From Plenodomus lindquistii (Eukaryota > Ascomycota > Dothideomycetes > Pleosporales > Leptosphaeriaceae), in NCBI GenBank assembly GCA_025504975.1, contig JANUWI010000001.1, positions 3,038,001-3,102,000 of the forward strand: a stretch of 64,000 bases of DNA, read 5' to 3'. Made by a program: the position numbers and the translations under genes. The notes beneath the pieces were generated by a model, which was not told where the DNA came from, did no database searches, and saw only the letters and a list, made by a program, of their open reading frames with translations. Positions 58,171 to 64,000 of this stretch are shown one piece after another. Numbering within the stretch: the first letter of the stretch is position 1; each line of letters begins with the position of its first letter.

Positions 58171-58266
58171 GTCTGCGGGATGGACAATCCACCTCTAGTT
58201 TCAAGTTAAGTGTAGGATGAACAAGGGAATTCTTGGAGAGAGATGTGTGGATTGGTGGGGGGGGGG

Positions 58267-58487
58267 GTTGTCTTATTATTGCAGTTGTCTTATTATTGCA
58301 GTTGTCTTAGTATTGCAGTTGTCTTATTATTGCAGTTGTCTTATTATTGCAGTTGTCTTATTATTGCAGTTGTCTTATTATTGCAGTTGTCTTATTATTG
58401 CAGTTGTCTTATTATTGCAGTTGTCTTATTATTGCAGTTGTCTTATTATTGCAGTTGTCTTATTATTGCAGTTGTCTTATTATTGCA
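58267..58487 (+). repeat. 17-bp minisatellite, 13 copies
   Basis: Thirteen head-to-tail copies of GTTGTCTTATTATTGCA, all identical except copy 3, which has TTAG for TTAT. A partial fourteenth copy follows. The array begins right after a run of eleven G. Because 17 is not a multiple of three, the plus strand is open in all three frames, reading LSYYCSC, LIIAVV and LLLQ in turn, so the open frames here do not indicate a gene. Near-perfect identity of copies points to recent growth. Confidence 0.95.
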
Positions 58488-59252
58488 GTTGTCAAGCAGC
58501 GTAGATGGAGCGGGAAATGTGGCTCTTACGCCAATATCCCATAACTTGTCTTTCTGTTGTGTGATACAAGACTGTAATATCCTAGTGAAAGAGAGGACAT
58601 GAGTGGTGCTGCGCGGCGGGAAACGTTCACTCGTGCAGTAAGCATCATGTCCTCATTGTAAAGTCACATTAGTAACAAAATCGGAGCATGCAAATAATGT
58701 GTCTGGATTAACTTGACACCTTTACACTTGTTAGAATCATCCTTCCAACCAACGACACCGAGAGAATGTAGCAGCAACAAACATTGAACATATCATTCGC
58801 ATTGCACAAGTAGGACATACACCCATCTACAATACTGCGATGAGAGAGCTCGTGTACGAATCTACACACCGACCAATCGCTCACGTACACATACACTCAT
58901 TCATACGTCCTTGATACCACTATTGGATGTAAACACTCAGAAAACATCGGCGAAGAAACGGAATAAAGAAGTAAAAAACAGGGGGGGTATCTCGAGCCCA
59001 GACGCGCAAAACAAAGGACGTTGGAACGCGTCGCTCCCACCGACCGTAAACGCCTTGTTGTCGTCATTATCATCATGCTCAAGAGCTGGTAGGAGATCTG
59101 TAAGGAAACCAGAACATGTGGGAAAGCAGACCATTAACGCCGTGGATTACCGAGGAAAAAAGAATTCGTCGCTGGGTTGATACTCTCTGTTCGTTGGATG
59201 TGTCAAGTTGATTGACTGGGTCCAGGATTCGCAGGATGGTGGTCATGTGCAA

Positions 59253-60337
59253 TCACAGCTCCATACGGTCCATGACACCTTCACTCATCGTCCGTGGTCT
59301 GCGAGGCCTCTTTTCTCGTTCAACGAGCGACTCTACATCGCTGTCGTCTTCGCTTTCGTAGTATTCGACGTCCATGCTCATTTCTCTCGCTGGCAGAGTG
59401 GTTTGCTCTGCATCCACGACATCGCCTGGGTGATCAATCACCATGTTGTCCAGCTCATCTGAATCACCGTATGCTTCGAGACCTTTACGCGCCCGATCAC
59501 CAAGCCAATACTCAGCACGCTTCCTAGACCCTGCATTGGCTGATGACTCAAATTTGGAGGCTTTGAACTTGGACATAAGGGACATGGCTACGCTGGGCGA
59601 GTTGGAGAGTGCGGAGATGCCGCGGAGGTAAAAGTAGGCTACACGCTTGCGGTCTTTGTTGTACAGGAAGAAGTGGTGGCTCCAGATGGCACCGTCGTCG
59701 GCAAAGGGGTCGTCTGACGGCTCCCAGGCGTAGTATTCGCAGTTATCCATGTCCATCTCGCTGTCGATCAAGTACCACGACCTAGGACTCCATATGGGTG
59801 AGCCAAGAGGCGTGATGGCGCCTGCCGGGAGTCCGGCGGAGTAGACTTGGGGACGGAGGTAGTACATTGTGGTGTCGATCTTGTGGGTGAACGACTTCCG
59901 AGTCTCGCGCCGAAACTCATCGGGGTTGAGTGTGTTTGCAAAGTCGTAGTCGATGTGCGTCGCATTCAGCGTTGCGATGAGGTACGCAAAAGTATGTCGG
60001 TTCGCCGCCTCGTTGAAGGTCCCGAATGGCGTGTCTCTCGCGATGTTGAGCTGATCTTTAAATTGCGCGGCTGAGGACTCTGAGAGACCTGCTACGGCTG
60101 ACAGCAGATCCTGGTAACGCTCCTCGAGCGTCTTCTCGATGCGCTTGTACAGTTTCTTATCGCTGCCAGCTGCCTTTACGGTCCATAGATCGCATCCGCC
60201 GATGATCGCTGTGTCTTGGGTGTCGAAGTTGAGGGCGAGGTTGACCTCGTGGAGGGCGCACAAATCAAGGTACTGCGGGTTGCCGGATTAGCTACATCAT
60301 CACCTCGTGCCTTATCGCATCGAGTACGCACCTTCAT
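59253..60337 (-). CDS. MAF1: Maf1, repressor of RNA polymerase III
   Basis: Two exons, a 6-nt first exon (60337-60332, Met-Lys) and 60272-59253, joined across a 59-nt intron (GTGCGT...CCGCAG), give 341 residues starting MKYLDLCALHEVN. The Maf1 signatures are clear: the N-terminal VNLALNFDTQDTAIIGGCDL segment (A box), then RHTFAYLIATLNATHIDYDF, and the B/C region SWYLIDSEMDMDNCEYYAWEP followed by WSHHFFLYNKDRKRVAYFYL. Between the A and B parts is a variable linker with basic and Ser-rich sites. The acidic C-terminal tail (YYESEDDSDVESL) and RPRRPRT basic patch are usual. Maf1 shuts down tRNA and 5S synthesis in poor conditions, and in yeast is controlled by TORC1/PKA phosphorylation and nuclear import. 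The tiny first exon is supported by the conserved MKYL start. Confidence 0.95.
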
Positions 60338-61628
60338 TGCGCCGGTTTGGGACAACACCCGGGTTCGTAAGCCGTGAATTCGGAGTCGCAACTGCCTTGT
60401 GGCCTCAAAGAGATGATGACAACAATGTCAGCGCACTGCTGGCTGGCGGGGGGGGGTGCTCCTTTGTTCGTGGGGGTGGCCTGCGAGAGCCGATACAACG
60501 AATAGACACTGCTCAAGGCTGGCTGCAGAGAGAAGAGGATATCGTCGTTCGGCCAGACGGCTGTCTAGCAGGCGGGGGACATGTAGAGGGCGCGGATGCG
60601 GTGAGTGGTGGTGGTGTGAGGTGTCGCTGCAACGACGTGTTCGCGATTGCGGAGACGGCTATGATGCGCTTGGCGGTGTCGCCGAGCTAATCTGTGGCAT
60701 GCGTGCCGGGTCGGTGATCCTGATTGGTCGAGGCGATACCAACGTCGAGTCTGGCCTCAACCAACGACAGCGGTCGACATGTGTGAATGCCATGTCTTCG
60801 ACAGGTGACTGGTGTGGTACTAGTGTCAGTCGGATGCGGCCGTGTGAAGTTCGCATTGATGTGAAGACGGTTTTGGCCGCGCAGATGCGAGCACATGAGA
60901 TGGTACAGCACAGGTTGCCAGGCAATGAACTCGTAAGGAGTTCGGCAACTATCTATTTGATACATGCGCAATGAGGTTCTGGAAGAAGGACCAAAGAATG
61001 ATCCGAACCTGCTTGCCGTCACAAAGCTTGGGCTAGTAGAGATGGTAGAGAGACCTGTCCTGCAAGAGTAGTAATGTTAGTACTGATGCAAAGTACAAAA
61101 GAAGCCAAACAGAGCAAGATTGAAGTCTCGATGGCATGATGTGTAATCACGTTCGAGTCCATGAACTGCTTGTGCCAAACCTAGCTGACAGGCACGACGC
61201 CTCAAGGGGGTATAATTGTAGATGCTAGAGTACAGCTATCGCCATTTGCTCTCCAAGGCAGAATGGCAGATAGTGCGTTCTCTGGTGGCCATGCCGGCCA
61301 TTACTGTACTGTAAGATTCCGTTCTGCTATGCGCCACCTAGTCTCGAGAAGATGTTTAGCGAAATGTGCCGCGCAGTGCGACGGTCCGTATACCGTTGCC
61401 AACCTAACTCCTATCCTCCCATGTCCGTATAACGCCGCGCAATGCATGTGTGTCCTGTACCAAGCGTGGTGTGGTGGTAGGTCATAGTATGCCGCTTTCT
61501 CGAAATCGGCCTCGGAGGTCATCCGCATCCTGGAGCGGCCAGAGACGATTAGTAAGGGCTTTTGTGGACGATTGGCGCAGTTGGCCAGGACGTGCGTAGG
61601 ATGCGGCCAGAGGGGCCGACCAAGACGA
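60338..61628. other. 1.3-kb intergenic region
   Basis: Between the MAF1 promoter and the 3' end of the AP-1 sigma gene. The plus-strand frame at 60456-60974 has no recognisable features. A run of nine or so G is near 60448. Confidence 0.4.
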
Positions 61629-62362
61629 TTACATGATCTTGGTGATGATGTCGTCCTCGGCCTGACCAGAAGAGGGCGCGTCAGCCACTAGGCGCCTGCG
61701 GGTGCTCGAAGCTTACGTGAAGTCGCTCAAACTTCACTCACCTCCATATCCTCGAGGCTGTCCTGCTGTCCTATACAGCGCAGCACGTTCTTCTTGCTGC
61801 TCTCCTGCATCTCGCCGGCCAGGAGGAGCTCGTCGAGGATGAAGTAGGCCTTTTGGAAGTTGAAGATGATGTCGAGCTCGCACACGTTGCCATAGTACTT
61901 GTCCATCTGCTCGACATAGCGATGGACTATCTCGAGGGTGATGAGCTCGTTGTCGGTCGAGTCGCAGCCGGCGATGAAGAAGAGCGAGGCGTAGCGGCGG
62001 TAGACAATCTTGGTGTCTGGACGCAATGTGTGAGCGTAGCGAAGCGTGAAGCCTGCGAAGGGGGCCCACGTACCTTTGTACTCGAGGAAGTTGCACATGC
62101 GCGTGCGGCGGGCGAGGACGAGCTGGGAGACGTCCTTGACAATCTTGGCCTTGTCTTTGGGCGCGAGAGTGGTGAACCACTTGGCCAGGCGCTGCAGGGC
62201 TTCAGCACGCGGGTTGGGGATTGCAGGGTGAGGTACCAACCACTTTGCCCTGTCTTGACAGCAGAATGAGGTATCTGCACGGAATGGTTAGTAATCAGAC
62301 ATGCACGGTGGGAGTCGCATGTCTCGGATGCGAGTGAGAGGGTCAACGTACTTGATCGTCAT
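61629..62362 (-). CDS. AP-1 clathrin adaptor small (sigma) subunit
   Basis: Five exons (62362-62352, 62274-62241, 62191-62074, 62016-61742, 61661-61629) with introns of 77, 49, 57 and 80 nt give 156 residues, the typical length. The protein reads MTIKYLILLSRQGKVRLAKW, then KIVKDVSQLVLARRTRMCNF, LEYKDTKIVYRRYASLFF, DNELITLEIVHRYVEQMDK, NFQKAYFILDELLLAGEMQE and ends AEDDIITKIM. This is the sigma longin fold with the AP-1 type segments. The third intron is a multiple of three with no stop and would add 19 foreign residues if retained. The first exon is only 11 nt. The AP-1 complex sorts cargo at the trans-Golgi network and endosomes. AP-2 sigma is excluded by the RRTRMCNFLEYK and SLFFIAGCD segments, which fit AP-1. 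Confidence 0.93.
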
Positions 62363-62375
62363 GGCGGCTGGGGTG

Positions 62376-62434
62376 GCAGGCGTGGGTGTGGGTGGCAGGC
62401 GTGGGCGTAGGCGTAGGCGTGGGCGTGGGCGTGA
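62376..62434 (-). repeat. CACGCC-type hexamer array in the AP-1 sigma promoter
   Basis: Imperfect then perfect copies of GGCGTG/GGCGTA on the plus strand (CACGCC/TACGCC on the coding strand of the AP-1 gene), starting only about 14 nt upstream of the ATG. It is the same word as the array at 53551-53592. Confidence 0.8.
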
Positions 62435-62834
62435 GGTTTAGGTGTTAGCGATGCAGGCAAGGCGTGGCGTTCGGCCACCGATCATCAGCCCCGCAAAAGC
62501 CCATGCGCATGCGCCCGTCAGTCAATGTCCCGCATTAGATCTTGTCTTGTCAAGTTGTCCCTCGCATAGTTTCCACTCCCACATACAAACCCCCTATTCA
62601 GACCAGGCAGCACATCCCTACCTGCCTTGCAGTCGTCTCTTGTTCTCATTGCCCACTTGACCCAGCAATCAGACCATCTTGCACGCCAGACACTCTTAGT
62701 CCACCCCACCCGCTGACAAACTCCCACTCTACTTGGTCGCAAGACGCCTACCAAGGTCTCCTTCTCTCCTCAGTAATTTATACCTGTAATAGTCAGAGCG
62801 CCGAGAAACAGGCTGTAGCCCCTCAACCGTCACC
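62435..62834. promoter_or_regulatory. divergent intergenic region, AP-1 sigma and GCL regulatory subunit
   Basis: The two genes are divergent, with start codons about 470 bp apart, so both promoters lie in this region and in the repeat beside it. No TATA box stands out. Confidence 0.4.
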
Positions 62835-63870
62835 ATGAAGCTCATACTATCCACCTCGTAAGTTCCGCCATTCCCATCCCACCACTGTCGCTTTCTAACA
62901 TGCCACCAGCAATACAATGTCCGGTAGTCCCTCTGTGATCCGGCGCCCCTTCTTCGAAAAATCAAACACAGAACTCACCTCTTCCCTCCGCGCAAACTTC
63001 TCCGCCCACCAATCCTCACCACCCCCCGCCGCCAACGGCACACCCTCGAGACGCAACTACAAGACCTGGACCACTCGAGAGTCCAGCAACGGCACACTCT
63101 TCATCCCTACACATACCCCCGCGCCACTCAGCGAACCACGAGAGTCCTACGACATCACCGTCAAGCTCTTCTATCTCCCCAACATACCCGCCGACCGACG
63201 CGGCGCGCAAACACGAGAAGCCATTGAGCTCGTCCTCAAGGAACTCGGCACAACCTCCATAAACCTCCTCATCGTCAGCTTCCCCGGCATATCCTTCGAC
63301 GCCGACGACGAAGACGGCGACTCCGATCTCGACGACGAAACCACATCCGCGCCCCCTTCCACATCCTCACCCACCACCAACAACCCCCGCGACGGCGACT
63401 GTCTCGACGCCGACATACCACCCGAGGACATGGATTCCATGATAGCCACCTGGCGGACCCTCGAAACCCTGCAGAAAGACGGTCTCGTTTCCCGCCTCGG
63501 CATAGCAGAACTCGGCGTCACGCGCCTAGCAAAGTTCCTCGAGAACGTCAGCGTAAAACCCAGCGTCAACCAGATCAACGTGCGAGATTGCTGTGTCGTA
63601 CCCAAACCCCTGATCTTGTTCGCCAAGCAACACAGCATCGAACTGTTGACGCACAACGACTGTACGAATATCTTGCCCAGAGGAACACTGAGGCAGTTGT
63701 TGGGCAGTGGAAAAGAAGGGTGTGGTGTGCTTGCTGGTGAGGGGAATGAGGATGGACTAAGAGGGAATGTGGAACCACAATGGGTGGTTAAATATACAGC
63801 TGTTATTAAAGATAGGGGGGTTGTGGAGAGTAAAGGGTATTTTGCTGCTGCTGAGCTGATAAAGTCGTAA
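62835..63870 (+). CDS. glutamate-cysteine ligase regulatory (modifier) subunit-like
   Basis: Two exons (62835-62857 and 62910-63870) with a 52-nt intron give 327 residues starting MKLILSTSNTMSGSPSV. The protein has a partial aldo-keto-reductase-like barrel seen in the GCL modifier family: ITVKLFYLPN, INLLIVSFPGISFD, TWRTLETLQKDGLVSRLGI, VKPSVNQINVRDCCVVP, ILFAKQHSIELLTHND and ILPRGTLRQLL. The catalytic AKR tetrad is not evident, which agrees with a regulatory role. An acidic insert (DADDEDGDSDLDDE) separates two strands. The modifier subunit binds the catalytic ligase and lowers its sensitivity to glutathione feedback in the first step of glutathione synthesis. An aldo-keto reductase of other function cannot be fully excluded. 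Confidence 0.8.
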
Positions 63871-64000
63871 TCACCATTACCATGGTCATCATAATATACC
63901 CAATACAACACCTACCTCCCCATCCATCCATCCATATCATTCACGTACAGAATCGCAACTCTTACACACACAGCCCCCCCTTAATTCCCCCCCCCCCCCC
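63871..64000. other. window edge, C-rich
   Basis: Probable 3' region of the preceding gene. The window ends in a run of at least 14 C, whose full length is cut off. Confidence 0.5.

Larger units (their letters stand above)
53174..59252. other. 6-kb tract without a recognisable gene
   Basis: From the 5' end of the Ser/Pro-rich gene to the 3' end of the MAF1 gene no convincing coding sequence is seen on either strand. The left part (to about 54.6 kb) is GC-rich with GGCGTG repeats and pseudo-open frames. The middle (about 54.6-56.8 kb) is plain. The right part (about 56.6-58.2 kb) is AT-rich with homopolymer runs, followed by the 17-bp minisatellite. It may hold long 5' leader or promoter sequence of the 53173 gene, noncoding RNA, or decayed repeats. 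Confidence 0.5.

Noticed and set aside
58267..58493. CRISPR-like appearance of the 17-bp array
   Set aside because: Units are directly head to tail with no spacers, and the genome is eukaryotic.
58217..58602. Three overlapping plus-strand open frames coding a repetitive hydrophobic peptide
   Set aside because: They arise because a 17-bp unit without stops passes through all frames. Nothing else suggests coding.
1..64000. tRNA or rRNA genes
   Set aside because: I scanned for B-box-like GGTTCGANTCC and cloverleaf ends on both strands by eye and found none convincing. A covariance-model search would be decisive.

Overview
This is nuclear DNA from a filamentous ascomycete. Most genes carry short spliceosomal introns (about 45-125 nt, GT-AG), and the gene set is fungal: Fung_rhodopsin and HET-domain proteins, an external NADH dehydrogenase, Tom40/Tom22, Maf1 and a COMPASS SPRY subunit. 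The proteins look most like those of Dothideomycetes (Pleosporales type), but that is inference from familiarity, not from a search. I saw no tRNA, rRNA, CRISPR array or intact transposon.

Positions 1-22,000 are the accessory part. They hold a small protein with a Zn2Cys6-like cluster followed by a CCCH finger, a seven-helix Fung_rhodopsin gene with a decayed tandem copy beside it, a gene-poor stretch, a secreted berberine-bridge-type FAD oxidoreductase behind a duplicated 82-bp promoter block, and two related kinase-fold genes of which the second has a frame break. After these come a large 2-oxoglutarate/Fe(II) dioxygenase-like protein, a secreted GH5-type hydrolase, a HET-domain protein and an aromatic-amino-acid-type PLP decarboxylase.

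Positions 22,900-64,000 are mostly housekeeping: external NADH dehydrogenase, bystin/Enp1 divergent from a Bre2/Ash2-type COMPASS subunit, a PQ-loop vacuolar transporter, a small multispan membrane protein, 6-phosphofructo-2-kinase, Tom40 next to Tom22, a secreted GH92 mannosidase, a DEDD 3'-5' exonuclease, a long coiled-coil protein, a large disordered Ser/Pro-rich protein, Maf1, the AP-1 sigma adaptin and a glutamate-cysteine ligase regulatory-type subunit. Between about 53.2 and 59.2 kb lies a 6-kb tract with no recognisable gene, containing GC-rich hexamer repeats and a 13-copy, 17-bp minisatellite.

Exon structures were worked out by hand from splice signals, reading frame and family resemblance. 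Where exon lengths are quoted, their sum is a multiple of three. No wholly new multi-gene system stands out. The most interesting items are the two-finger zinc protein, the loss of the catalytic histidine in the PFK-2/FBPase-2 protein, the frame-broken kinase copy, the GC-AG intron, the decayed receptor copy, the shared CACGCC promoter arrays and the Tom40/Tom22 pairing.
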